Source: Planococcus versutus
GTDB taxonomy: Bacteria > Bacillota > Bacilli > Bacillales_A > Planococcaceae
Assembly: GCF_001186155.3 (NCBI RefSeq)
Contig: NZ_CP016540.2
Location: 3,016,001-3,080,000, forward strand
Direction of reading: 5' to 3'
Length of the DNA stretch: 64,000 nt
Below, one piece after another: positions 56,981 to 63,946 of the stretch. How positions within the stretch are numbered: the stretch's first letter is position 1; every line of letters begins with the position of its first letter. Below the pieces are notes generated by a model that saw nothing but the letters and a program-made list of their open reading frames with translations, was not told the origin of the DNA and did no database searches. The position numbers and the translations under genes are program-made.

Positions 56981-57077
56981 CCGTTCCCAGAAGGACGCTT
57001 ACCCAAACAAACGGAAGGGAGTGAAGCTAAGGTTGCGCTTCTTCCCTTCCGATAACCCAGCGAGAATTAAGCTAAAT
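56981..57077. repeat. Diverged G+C-rich class B element
   Basis: CGTTCCCAGAAGGAC is followed by a hairpin GGAAGGGAGTGAAGC against GCGCTTCTTCCCTTCC and then CTTCCGATAACCC. The module order is that of class B, with a different hairpin and a weak right end. Confidence 0.5.
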
Positions 57078-57162
57078 AGCAGGCTATTAACTTTAGCTTT
57101 ACACCACCTCATGAACAAGAAGAGGAAAACTCCTTTTAAACTAAGGTCAATTGGAATTAAAT

Positions 57163-57192
57163 AAAAGGACTTCTCCTTCGAAGTCCTTTTCG
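57163..57192. terminator. Terminator after the minus-strand secreted protein gene
   Basis: AAAAGGACTTC pairs with GAAGTCCTTTT around a 6-8 nt loop just past the stop at 57200. Confidence 0.85.
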
Positions 57193-57199
57193 TTATTTC

Positions 57200-57598
57200 T
57201 TAAGGGCAAAAATTTTCCCTACCATCGAAAGACAATGTGTAGCTTTCTTTCGTGCCATTTGAAGTGAGTGAAGCGTTCAGGTAGTTTTCGTGCTCGATTT
57301 CTTCCAGGCGCTCTCCCTGTTCGTTCACATAGTAAGCAGCTTCCGTGGTCCCTCCAAAACTGGTAAGGGCCGTTGATGAGGAGGTCCGAAGATTGCCGCC
57401 TTTATCAAATGCGATCACCATGACATCCTTGTGCAGTTCCAAGCTTTTCCCGTTCGGCTGGTTAAAGAGAATCGTGTGGCACCCGCTTTGGCCATTCGGG
57501 ACCAGGTAGATGATTTTGTTGTCCTGGCTTTCCCTTCTTACCCACCAGGTGGTTAGAACAAGCAAGATAACGGAACCTGCCAAAATCCATTTTTTCAT
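57200..57598 (-). CDS. Membrane-anchored small protein
   Basis: About 132 residues: an N-terminal hydrophobic helix (ILAGSVILLVLTTWW) and an exported domain with SGCHTILFNQPNGKSLELHKDVMVIAFDKGGN and a C-terminal FCP. The two cysteines may form a disulfide. No family known. The ATG at 57598 has AAGGGG about 7 nt upstream. With the next gene it makes a visibly more G+C-rich block than its surroundings. Confidence 0.65.
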   Translation of the reverse strand: MKKWILAGSVILLVLTTWWVRRESQDNKIIYLVPNGQSGCHTILFNQPNGKSLELHKDVMVIAFDKGGNLRTSSSTALTSFGGTTEAAYYVNEQGERLEEIEHENYLNASLTSNGTKESYTLSFDGRENFCP

Positions 57599-57641
57599 CC
57601 CCATATCCCCTTCCTTATTCTTTCCTCGATGCGAGTGGGTT

Positions 57642-58424
57642 TTATTCTGGTTCTTGCACCATATCGTAAGGTGGTATGTTGATTCCTTGATTCTGGATCG
57701 TCATGCTGCCGCGGTCCACGATATAGGAAGTCAAATTGGTTCCTTTTTCCGTTCCTTTTTGCCATTTCTCAGAAAAACTCACAAGGTAAACGTCTTTTTC
57801 CAGCTGTTTGACAGCCGTAGTTCGCTCCACCAGATAGCCCGCAACCACGCCTTTCCATGTCCCTACTTCATCCGGAAAGTCATCAATTTTCGTATCATCA
57901 TCTCTAGTGACAAACTCAACCGCCTCCTCTGCTGTCACTGGAGGCAAAGGTGGCGTTGTAAGTTGAAAGTACCCCCACAGCAGCACGAAGGCAGCAAGTG
58001 CAGAGATGAAAAATGCTTTGTTTCCTTTGTCCTGCCGCCACTTTCTCAGCAGCCATTTATCGATCACAGCACAAAGGGTGGCAATCAGCATGCCCGCAAT
58101 GATATAGAATTTAAATGGGAAGAGCACCCCAATGGCGGAACCACTTGCCCCGACAATAAACACATACAACCAGTTGGCCCGTTCAAACCATTCCCGCTGG
58201 AATAATTCGACCGTGTAGGATACCAAATTTCCAAAAGTCAGGACAAAGAATCCGACGTAGAAAAAGTAAGTCAACGTCATTCCGTAAAAATGTTCTCCCA
58301 GATGGTAGACGATTTCTTCATCAGCATAAATATCCCAGATGCTCCAAGCCATAGCAAAAATAAATGAGGCGAGAAACGTGGCCTTCAATTTTCGAGCGAT
58401 GAGTTCCCCTGTACTTTCTGTCAT
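57642..58424 (-). CDS. Polytopic membrane protein of unknown function
   Basis: 260 residues with five or six membrane helices in the first ~160 residues. A soluble tail follows (VTAEEAVEFVTRDDDTKIDDFPDEVGTWKGVVAGYLVERTTAVKQLEKDVYLVSFSEKW). Family not recognised. It lies 43 nt before the anchored small protein gene in the same direction, probably one unit. Confidence 0.68.
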   Translation of the reverse strand: MTESTGELIARKLKATFLASFIFAMAWSIWDIYADEEIVYHLGEHFYGMTLTYFFYVGFFVLTFGNLVSYTVELFQREWFERANWLYVFIVGASGSAIGVLFPFKFYIIAGMLIATLCAVIDKWLLRKWRQDKGNKAFFISALAAFVLLWGYFQLTTPPLPPVTAEEAVEFVTRDDDTKIDDFPDEVGTWKGVVAGYLVERTTAVKQLEKDVYLVSFSEKWQKGTEKGTNLTSYIVDRGSMTIQNQGINIPPYDMVQEPE

Positions 58425-58610
58425 CCTGATCCCTCTCTTATTTCTGGCTTCTTTTCTTCATTCTAAGCCTGTTTTCGCCACGTTCTAAGTCTGCTGATTA
58501 AGCTTTATAATGCTATATACTTAAACGTTTTCCTAGTCAGAAAGTTTCGTGCATAGCTACTTTATACCTGAGAAGTGTAGTCGATAGAAGTTGAATGAGT
58601 AAGGAAAACA

Positions 58611-58682
58611 CGTTCGCAAACCAAAAGAAGAGAAAACCTTTATATAAAGTTCTCCCTTCCGATAAGTATTGATATGTAAACT
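58611..58682. repeat. Class B element, full but compact copy
   Basis: CGTTCG, then a hairpin GAGAAAACCTT against AAAGTTCTC, then CTTCCGATAA and GATATGTAAAC. It ends 5 nt from the stop codon of the kinase-like gene. Confidence 0.75.
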
Positions 58683-58687
58683 ACTTT

Positions 58688-59215
58688 TTAACTGTAGAAA
58701 TTTAAAATTTCAACGTGCAGTTCTTCAAGGGAAAGAGAAGCATCAAGCTTTAAAACCGAGCTCTTTGATAGTTCCATTTGATAAGCATGTTCTGCGTAAG
58801 TGCCTGTAATTTCTTTTTCCGTTGCAGTTAAATAAGTCTTGCACCATTCCAAAAAATCATTGGTATTTTCGCCAGTATTCATTTGCGAAAATTGGCTTTT
58901 GCGTTCAATTTCTCTCTTTTGTAATCTGTCCATTCGGACTTTTTCGTCTAAGAAGAGGAATACGAGTAAATCTCGATTTCTGAAACCATCTGGACACCAT
59001 GAAAAAATAGAACCAGAAGCAACATACTCTTTATGTATTTCCATGTCTTTTTGATACATTTTCTTACGTTCTTCTACTGAAAAATTTTCTGTAAAGGAAT
59101 TATCTTTCCAAAGATAATTATCAGTATCAATCCATTTAATTTTTTCTTTTTCACTGATATATTTACCTAAAGTGCTTTTGCCAGTACCAGAACCCCCGAT
59201 GATCTGAATTTTCAT
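58688..59215 (-). CDS. P-loop kinase-like NTPase (adenylate kinase/FlaR type)
   Basis: 175 residues with Walker A IIGGSGTGKST (residues 5-15), then WIDTDNYLWK and DLLVFLFLDEKVRMDRLQKREIERK, as in small DNA-topology-modulation/FlaR or adenylate-kinase-like proteins. The substrate is unknown. A class B repeat touches its 3' end. Confidence 0.75.
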   Translation of the reverse strand: MKIQIIGGSGTGKSTLGKYISEKEKIKWIDTDNYLWKDNSFTENFSVEERKKMYQKDMEIHKEYVASGSIFSWCPDGFRNRDLLVFLFLDEKVRMDRLQKREIERKSQFSQMNTGENTNDFLEWCKTYLTATEKEITGTYAEHAYQMELSKSSVLKLDASLSLEELHVEILNFYS

Positions 59216-59359
59216 TGTTTTAGTCCTCCAAAATGTTTTAATATATTTCTCGCAACCCTATACCAAATATTACACTAACCGTCAGAATATTTTTGCTGCG
59301 TATTTAAGTTTGCTAAAAATATTTCAAGGATAAAAAGATGAGTCCATATGTTTTTCAAG

Positions 59360-59469
59360 CGTTCGTAAAAGGAAAATTTCATGAACAAAAAGGAGAAAAG
59401 ATATGCTACGTATAACCTCTTCTCTCCTTTTCTCTATAAGTCTCTTCCGATAAACTACGATATGTAAAC
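59360..59469. repeat. Class B element, full copy
   Basis: The left module CGTTCGTAAAA is followed by a hairpin GGAGAAAAGA against TCTTCTCTCC, then CTTCCGATAA and GATATGTAAACC. The hairpin is almost identical to the one at 46615, which indicates recent copying. Confidence 0.8.
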
Positions 59470-59587
59470 CTAGATCTTTTAAGATTCAAGTTTTAAAACC
59501 TTACAGAACAGTATTCTGAATGTATCATTTTTTCAAATGGCATTAGTTCGAAATGATTCCCTTGGAAAGCCAGTAGAATCAAGTAAA

Positions 59588-59621
59588 TGAATGTCACTTA
59601 ATTTAGATTAAGTGACATTCA
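59588..59621. repeat. Class A palindrome, copy 7, with compensatory change
   Basis: Arms TGAATGTCACTTAA and TTAAGTGACATTCA. The A-to-C change in one arm is matched by T-to-G in the other, so pairing is kept. This supports selection on the folded or symmetric form. Confidence 0.9.
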
Positions 59622-59643
59622 AAAACAAAAGATTTTATTCAGT

Positions 59644-60327
59644 TTAGAAGCCTTCATAAATTGTTATTTTCCATGGTAGCCACATCAAGTCTTCTTCCGC
59701 CATTCCCTGTTCAGCGAGCACCTCATTGGTGTAACGGGCAAGAGCTTCTGCCGATTGCAGTTCTGGAAACAAACCGTATTTATTGATTGAAAGGTTTGGA
59801 TCGAGTGCCAGATAATCCTTGAAAAGATGATTACCCAAGAACGAGAGAAACCGGCCGCCCAGCTCATAGCCTGCAATATCGTACCCTGCGAATATCCCAC
59901 CGCTGCTAGTTGGTTGTTTTTTTTTCAAGCAGTAGACGACTCCCTCTCCTTCTCCAGTTTCGTCATTGATAGGGTCCCGCCAGTCGTGAAAGTCCGGAAG
60001 ATACTTCTCGTCAAGGCTGATGCCGATCAGACTCACCGACGGTTCCTGGGCTCTTGCTTCCCGATAGCCTTCCAGTGCGTCTTCCAGCGTACCAAATACC
60101 ATGGATACAAAGACCTTATCCAGCACCGATTTGGATAAGACGGGTGTCGGCCTTTTAGGCTTTCGGTCTGCCCAAATATCAAAAATGTTGGGGAAAACAC
60201 CGCCCACTTCCTCATCCATCGAAATCAGCTTTTCGAGGTGGAATCCGCCATCATCCACTTGGGTGAGATAAAAGGGTTGATTGGCGCTTGCTGCAGAAAG
60301 AAGAAAATAGCCACCACTGTATTCCAT
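59644..60327 (-). CDS. Uncharacterised soluble protein, possible immunity protein
   Basis: About 227 residues, rich in aromatic and acidic residues (YFLLSAASANQPFYLTQVDDGGFHLEKLI, FGTLEDALEGYREARAQ, WLPWKITIYEGF). No known domain was recognised. ATG 60327 is chosen because GGAGGTG lies 6 nt upstream; the frame is open further up, but only through class A copy 8. Higher G+C content than its neighbours. Confidence 0.65.
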   Translation of the reverse strand: MEYSGGYFLLSAASANQPFYLTQVDDGGFHLEKLISMDEEVGGVFPNIFDIWADRKPKRPTPVLSKSVLDKVFVSMVFGTLEDALEGYREARAQEPSVSLIGISLDEKYLPDFHDWRDPINDETGEGEGVVYCLKKKQPTSSGGIFAGYDIAGYELGGRFLSFLGNHLFKDYLALDPNLSINKYGLFPELQSAEALARYTNEVLAEQGMAEEDLMWLPWKITIYEGF

Positions 60328-60381
60328 CCGTTGCACCTCCATTTTCGGTCTTCCGTTTTCCACACAAAGAAAATGTAGAAC

Positions 60382-60415
60382 TGAATGTAACTTAATAGCA
60401 ATTAAGTTACATTCA
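60382..60415. repeat. Class A palindrome, copy 8 (contains a stop codon)
   Basis: Perfect arms TGAATGTAACTTAA and TTAAGTTACATTCA. Its first three bases on the minus strand (TGA) are the stop codon of the next gene. Confidence 0.93.
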
Positions 60416-60736
60416 GATTTGTCGTTCATTAGCTATACGATCTCTTTTATTTTTAAAGAACTCCATCACAAGAATATTTATGAATGCGTTTATCGGAATG
60501 AAAAATAGTAATGTCACTATACCCATTGAATCAAATAAACCTTCTGTCTGTTTATGAAAAGTTTGAACATCCAATTTGTAAAGATGCACCGAAGCAATTG
60601 AAAGGATAAGTGCATTTACAAAAAAGACAGCTAAAATTCTTGTCCATTTATTTGCTTTTGTTTTTATCATCCAAAGAGATGCCAGAGAAGAAACAAGTAA
60701 AGAAAATAGAATAATTCCTAGAAATACTGGATGCAA
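60413..60736 (-). CDS. Small three-helix membrane protein
   Basis: 107 residues with three hydrophobic segments and a basic tail (KNKRDRIANERQI). The TTG start has AGGAGGGA upstream. Its TGA stop is the edge of class A copy 8. Function unknown; small membrane proteins of this form occur in poly-immunity arrays. Confidence 0.65.
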   Translation of the reverse strand: MHPVFLGIILFSLLVSSLASLWMIKTKANKWTRILAVFFVNALILSIASVHLYKLDVQTFHKQTEGLFDSMGIVTLLFFIPINAFINILVMEFFKNKRDRIANERQI

Positions 60737-60769
60737 CTATATCCCTCCTAGATTGATTTTGTTAGAAAA

Positions 60770-60803
60770 CGAATGTAACTTAATTCACATTAAGTTACAT
60801 TCA
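60770..60803. repeat. Class A palindrome, copy 9
   Basis: GAATGTAACTTAA and TTAAGTTACATTC arms around CATTCA-type centre, 20 nt beyond the stop of the next minus-strand gene. Confidence 0.92.
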
Positions 60804-60823
60804 CTTTCTCTTCCTAACTGATC

Positions 60824-61309
60824 TTATTTAAACTCTTCAGGACTCCATATGGCGATTTCGTTACCTGGAACAGCCACAATCAACCAGTCACCATCCCCAT
60901 ATCCATGATTATCTCCAACTTGCCAACACTCATAGTTTTCATCATGTCCATTTACATACAATACTTTTCCGGACTCAAGCGAAATATATAAATGCGGCGA
61001 ATCTTCTCCGAGCCAAATATCTTTCACTTTTTCTCTTCGGTTTCTCAACAGCAGCTGAAACGACTCTTCATCGTCGAGTTCTTCTAAGGTTTCTTTAGAA
61101 ATCGTGGTTAATTGCTCATCACTAGCAATGATCGCAATTTTCCTTACTTCGATGTTCAACCATAACTGGTCTGGATCTTGCTCAGAGTAATGAGAAAAAC
61201 AGACACGCACTACCCCCGGACCAATGCCAAATTGGAAACCATCAAGTTGACTTCCAATCAGCAGTTTTTTTAAAGCTCTCTCTGCGAAGTTTCTGTCTTC
61301 TCTTTTCAT
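60824..61309 (-). CDS. Uncharacterised protein, possible immunity protein
   Basis: 161 residues, alpha/beta by pattern, with a central LWLNIEVRKIAIIA strand set and C-terminal HLYISLESGKVLYVNGHDENYECWQVGDNHGYGDGDWLIVAVPGNEIAIW. No family fixed. ATG 61309 follows GAGGGGAAG; an upstream ATG is less well placed. Its boundaries are class A copies 9 and 10. Confidence 0.65.
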   Translation of the reverse strand: MKREDRNFAERALKKLLIGSQLDGFQFGIGPGVVRVCFSHYSEQDPDQLWLNIEVRKIAIIASDEQLTTISKETLEELDDEESFQLLLRNRREKVKDIWLGEDSPHLYISLESGKVLYVNGHDENYECWQVGDNHGYGDGDWLIVAVPGNEIAIWSPEEFK

Positions 61310-61343
61310 TTCTTCCCCTCTCTTATTCATCATTTAGCGAATC

Positions 61344-61377
61344 TGAATGTAACTTAACTGCACTTATGTTACATTCA
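61344..61377. repeat. Class A palindrome, copy 10
   Basis: Arms TGAATGTAACTTAA and TATGTTACATTCA, centre CTGCACT as in copies 1 and 6. Confidence 0.9.
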
Positions 61378-61446
61378 GATTCAATAAAAAGCCGTGCTCT
61401 TTTTTTGAACGCGATCTTTCATTTGCGTATGCTATTTTAGTTAAGC

Positions 61447-61596
61447 TTATCTTCTGTATTCGAATTTTTTTATAAGATGATCAACTCTTAGCGCAATATA
61501 AATCAAGACCATTGCCGCAATAGCTTCCCAGATCCCCCCGAAAAAGAATCCGATGGCTGCACCAAAAGCGATGTAAATAGCTAACGTTTTCTCCAC
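61447..61596 (-). CDS. Small membrane protein (49 residues)
   Basis: Starting at GTG 61596 with GAGGGGG upstream, the frame reads MEKTLAIYIAFGAAIGFFFGG and continues with a second hydrophobic stretch (AIAAMVLIYIAL) and a basic tail to TAA at 61447. It has two short membrane helices with glycine-rich packing motifs. The family is unknown. It sits between class A copies 10 and 11. Confidence 0.6.
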   Translation of the reverse strand: MEKTLAIYIAFGAAIGFFFGGIWEAIAAMVLIYIALRVDHLIKKFEYRR

Positions 61597-61688
61597 CCCA
61601 AACACCCCCTCTTTTTCTAAATATTAGTATAACCGAAAAAGAGAATGAGGTTATTTTATTTTTCGTAAGCACTTATAAGACAGTAATT

Positions 61689-61722
61689 TGAAAGTAACTT
61701 ACTTAGACTTAAGTTACACTCA
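61689..61722. repeat. Class A palindrome, copy 11, diverged
   Basis: TGAAAGTAACTTA and TAAGTTACACTCA. One base differs in each arm at non-matching places, so this copy is decaying. Confidence 0.82.
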
Positions 61723-61883
61723 AAACCAAGAAAAAAATTATGAATAGATAATTTAAAATAACTTTTTCATTGGAAATGATTGGTATAATGAGTGCTGACA
61801 AAGGTGATTTCTAATATGACCAGGACAAACGAAAAAAGTGTAAGAATGGACGGGTATCCTACAAAATTCGATGGAGGTAAAAA

Positions 61884-62438
61884 ATGAAGAAGAAGTTGTT
61901 GTTTACTCTTTTATGTATTCTAGTAATTGGTGTTGGTTATACAATATTTTATGTTAATCAGTATTCTGTTAAAGACAATCGAGCGTCTATCCTTGCTGAT
62001 TTGACGACATGGGAAAGTAGAGGAAGCGAAGAAGAAATTAAAATCCTGAAAATGACACAGATCAACCATACTACATCGTACGTTGTGCTTTTTGAAACAG
62101 CAGATAAATATGTGGGGTATGCACACTTGCTTAAAGGGTGGAATGGACAATTCAAAATTGTAGAATCAGGTGCAGGAACGAATAGTGTCAAATACCGTGA
62201 CCTTAAAACGAATCAAGGCGTGTATGGTATTCTGGCCGGAAAAAATCCGGATTTACAAATCGATCACATTACGGCGAAATCTGCATTTACCGATGAGGAC
62301 TTCAGTTTCACTTCACCTATTTCTGAAGATGCAACGTTTTTGGTATACAAAAAACTTCCTGAAGATTTAAAAGAGACTTTTCTTACCTTTACGCTCTACG
62401 ATGAAAATGGAAAGATAATTGAGCCGGCAAGTGAATAG
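61884..62438 (+). CDS. Membrane-anchored protein of unknown function
   Basis: 184 residues: an N-terminal hydrophobic helix (LLFTLLCILVIGVGYTIFYV) and an exported beta-rich domain (TTSYVVLFETADKYVGYAHLLKGWNGQFKIVESG). GGAGG precedes the ATG. The product resembles small secreted proteins found beside DUF5412-type genes in Bacillales, but no family could be named. A class A copy lies 45 nt beyond the stop. Confidence 0.65.
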   Translation: MKKKLLFTLLCILVIGVGYTIFYVNQYSVKDNRASILADLTTWESRGSEEEIKILKMTQINHTTSYVVLFETADKYVGYAHLLKGWNGQFKIVESGAGTNSVKYRDLKTNQGVYGILAGKNPDLQIDHITAKSAFTDEDFSFTSPISEDATFLVYKKLPEDLKETFLTFTLYDENGKIIEPASE

Positions 62439-62483
62439 AGTGATAGACAAAAAGAAGAAGAAAAGCCTCTGTAATCAATAAAA

Positions 62484-62517
62484 TGAATGTAACTTAATTA
62501 TCATTATGTTACATTCA
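62484..62517. repeat. Class A palindrome, copy 12
   Basis: TGAATGTAACTTAA and TTATGTTACATTCA arms, on the 3' side of the preceding plus-strand gene. Confidence 0.9.
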
Positions 62518-62641
62518 GAAATTATTAAAACTCCCTTTTCTTGATTTTGGTAAAATAGGGATAATCGATTTTATAGCTCTTTCAAGAAAAACAAATACAA
62601 AATTTCGCATTCGCAACCGGATTACAAATGGAGGATAAGGC

Positions 62642-63547
62642 ATGAAAAAAGTAATTGATATGATTGATTCGAAATCAATCAAGACAGGCGTTTCATTGGT
62701 CGATTTAAAAAAAGCCGAAAAACAACTAGGGGCACTTTTCCCAGATGAATTCAAGGACCTTTATCTAGAAACGAATGGCGCCGAATTTGGTGAATGGGTC
62801 TTATTTTCACTCCCCATGATTCAAAACCAATCCAACAGCCCTGAAAACTTACCTGCTGATATGATTTGTATTGGAGAGAATAAGAGTGGCGATAAACTTT
62901 GTTACCGCATCCGAAAAAGATGGATGCAGGAGCATGTCTACCGCTGGACAGCCAAAAGTGGAAATATAGAAAATAAAGCGTCCACGTTATATCAGTTCAT
63001 CGATTGGTTTGTTCCCAAAAAGAATGCCGGAAAGTCTCAAGCAATTGGCCATTTTGCAGTAGAAAGTGGAAAGCTGGTTGTGACAGATCCATGCTACTCA
63101 ATCGAGGATACAGAGATGCAAGTTCATTTAGTCAATGTAAAAAAAGGACAATGGACAGCCTCCATTTCGTATACAGACGATGAGACCGTTGAAACATTAA
63201 CGGCACATTTCACAGAAAAGAAACCGAGTGGCAAATGGCATGTCTGCGATCGGCTGATTGGCGTTGATTCTGCACAGGCCGGAATATTCGATGCTGCTTT
63301 ATTTGGACAAGATGAAAGTATTCCTGGTGAAGTAGAAAACGTTTATGGCATTGAGATGGATGAAGAGGGATTGAAATACTATGTTGCCTGTTCAGATAAG
63401 GTGGCATCTGATGACCAGGGAGGGATAATCCCTGGCGGCACCGTTGCAATGTCCGGATACGGCGACGGAATGTATGAAGTCAGAATAAAATACAATGTTT
63501 CCAAAGAGATAGTGGGCGTGATGATCGACTTTGGTGACGAAGAATAA
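62642..63547 (+). CDS. SMI1/KNR4 plus DUF4241 protein, likely immunity protein
   Basis: 301 residues in two domains. Residues ~10-125 fit SMI1/KNR4 (SLVDLKKAEKQLGALFPDEFKDLYLETNGAEFG). Residues ~140-300 fit DUF4241 (VTDPCYSIED, ICDRLIG-like VCDRLIGVDSAQAGIFD, AMSGYGDGMYEVRI, GVMIDFGD). The SMI1/KNR4 superfamily is the most common immunity fold of bacterial polymorphic toxins. No matching toxin gene is in the window. GGAGGATAAGGC precedes the ATG. Confidence 0.82.
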   Translation: MKKVIDMIDSKSIKTGVSLVDLKKAEKQLGALFPDEFKDLYLETNGAEFGEWVLFSLPMIQNQSNSPENLPADMICIGENKSGDKLCYRIRKRWMQEHVYRWTAKSGNIENKASTLYQFIDWFVPKKNAGKSQAIGHFAVESGKLVVTDPCYSIEDTEMQVHLVNVKKGQWTASISYTDDETVETLTAHFTEKKPSGKWHVCDRLIGVDSAQAGIFDAALFGQDESIPGEVENVYGIEMDEEGLKYYVACSDKVASDDQGGIIPGGTVAMSGYGDGMYEVRIKYNVSKEIVGVMIDFGDEE

Positions 63548-63567
63548 TCACTTGATTTGTCTTTATC

Positions 63568-63601
63568 TGAATGTAACTTAATTAGACTTATGTTACATTC
63601 A
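63568..63601. repeat. Class A palindrome, copy 13
   Basis: TGAATGTAACTTAA and TATGTTACATTCA arms, 20 nt past the stop of the SMI1/KNR4-DUF4241 gene. Confidence 0.9.
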
Positions 63602-63704
63602 AACTTAATTTTCAAAATCCTTTTCGTTGAAAAAATTTCCAATTGACAATTTACTTTTATGTTAAAATAACTGAAAAAATAAAATAATTTTTGGGGGTTA
63701 AAAA

Positions 63705-63863
63705 ATGAAATACCTCTTCTTATCTGTTTTTGTAGTTACAATTGTTTGGCCTATTTTAGGCCTGCTGTCAGGAGACATGGATTTTAGTGGAATGGGTCTA
63801 TTTATTGGTGGAATATCATTGGGATTCATCTTGAGAAAAGTAACTGAACCAGAACCTGAATAA
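63705..63863 (+). CDS. Small membrane protein (52 residues)
   Basis: The frame starts MKYLFLSVFVVTIVWPILGL and ends in LRKVTEPEPE, with two hydrophobic segments. GGGGG precedes the ATG. A terminator and a class A copy follow, as for its neighbours. Function unknown. Confidence 0.62.
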   Translation: MKYLFLSVFVVTIVWPILGLLSGDMDFSGMGLFIGGISLGFILRKVTEPEPE

Positions 63864-63867
63864 AAGA

Positions 63868-63899
63868 AAAAATACTCACTCAACAGGTGAGTATTTTTA
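63868..63899. terminator. Terminator after the small membrane protein gene
   Basis: ATACTCAC pairs with GTGAGTAT around TCAACAG, with A- and T-runs on both sides. Confidence 0.88.
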
Positions 63900-63906
63900 T
63901 TGAATC

Positions 63907-63946
63907 TGAATGTAACTTAATTAGTTTTAAGTTACCATATACATTC
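63907..63946. repeat. Class A palindrome, copy 14, with an insertion in one arm
   Basis: TGAATGTAACTTAA is intact; the right arm reads TTAAGTTAC, then six extra bases, then ATTC. The right arm carries the TAA stop of the partial gene on the minus strand. Confidence 0.75.

Larger units (their letters stand above)
59216..59643. other. Intergenic region with one class B and one class A copy
   Basis: Outside the repeats at 59360-59469 and 59588-59621 nothing was recognised. Confidence 0.4.

Noticed and set aside
56913..57164. 83-residue plus-strand reading frame
   Set aside because: It runs through a diverged class B hairpin and a terminator stem, has a very basic low-complexity product and no ribosome binding site. 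It is more likely non-coding.
54576..63946. Class A palindromes as integron attC sites
   Set aside because: The placement is suggestive, but the arms do not contain the attC core (RYYYAAC / GTTRRRY) in the right places, genes lie in both orientations, and no integrase gene is in the window.
54576..63946. Class A palindromes as ordinary Rho-independent terminators
   Set aside because: Stems are AT-rich, no T-run follows, and true terminators stand next to several copies (55389-55428, 63868-63899). A secondary role in 3' end protection remains possible.
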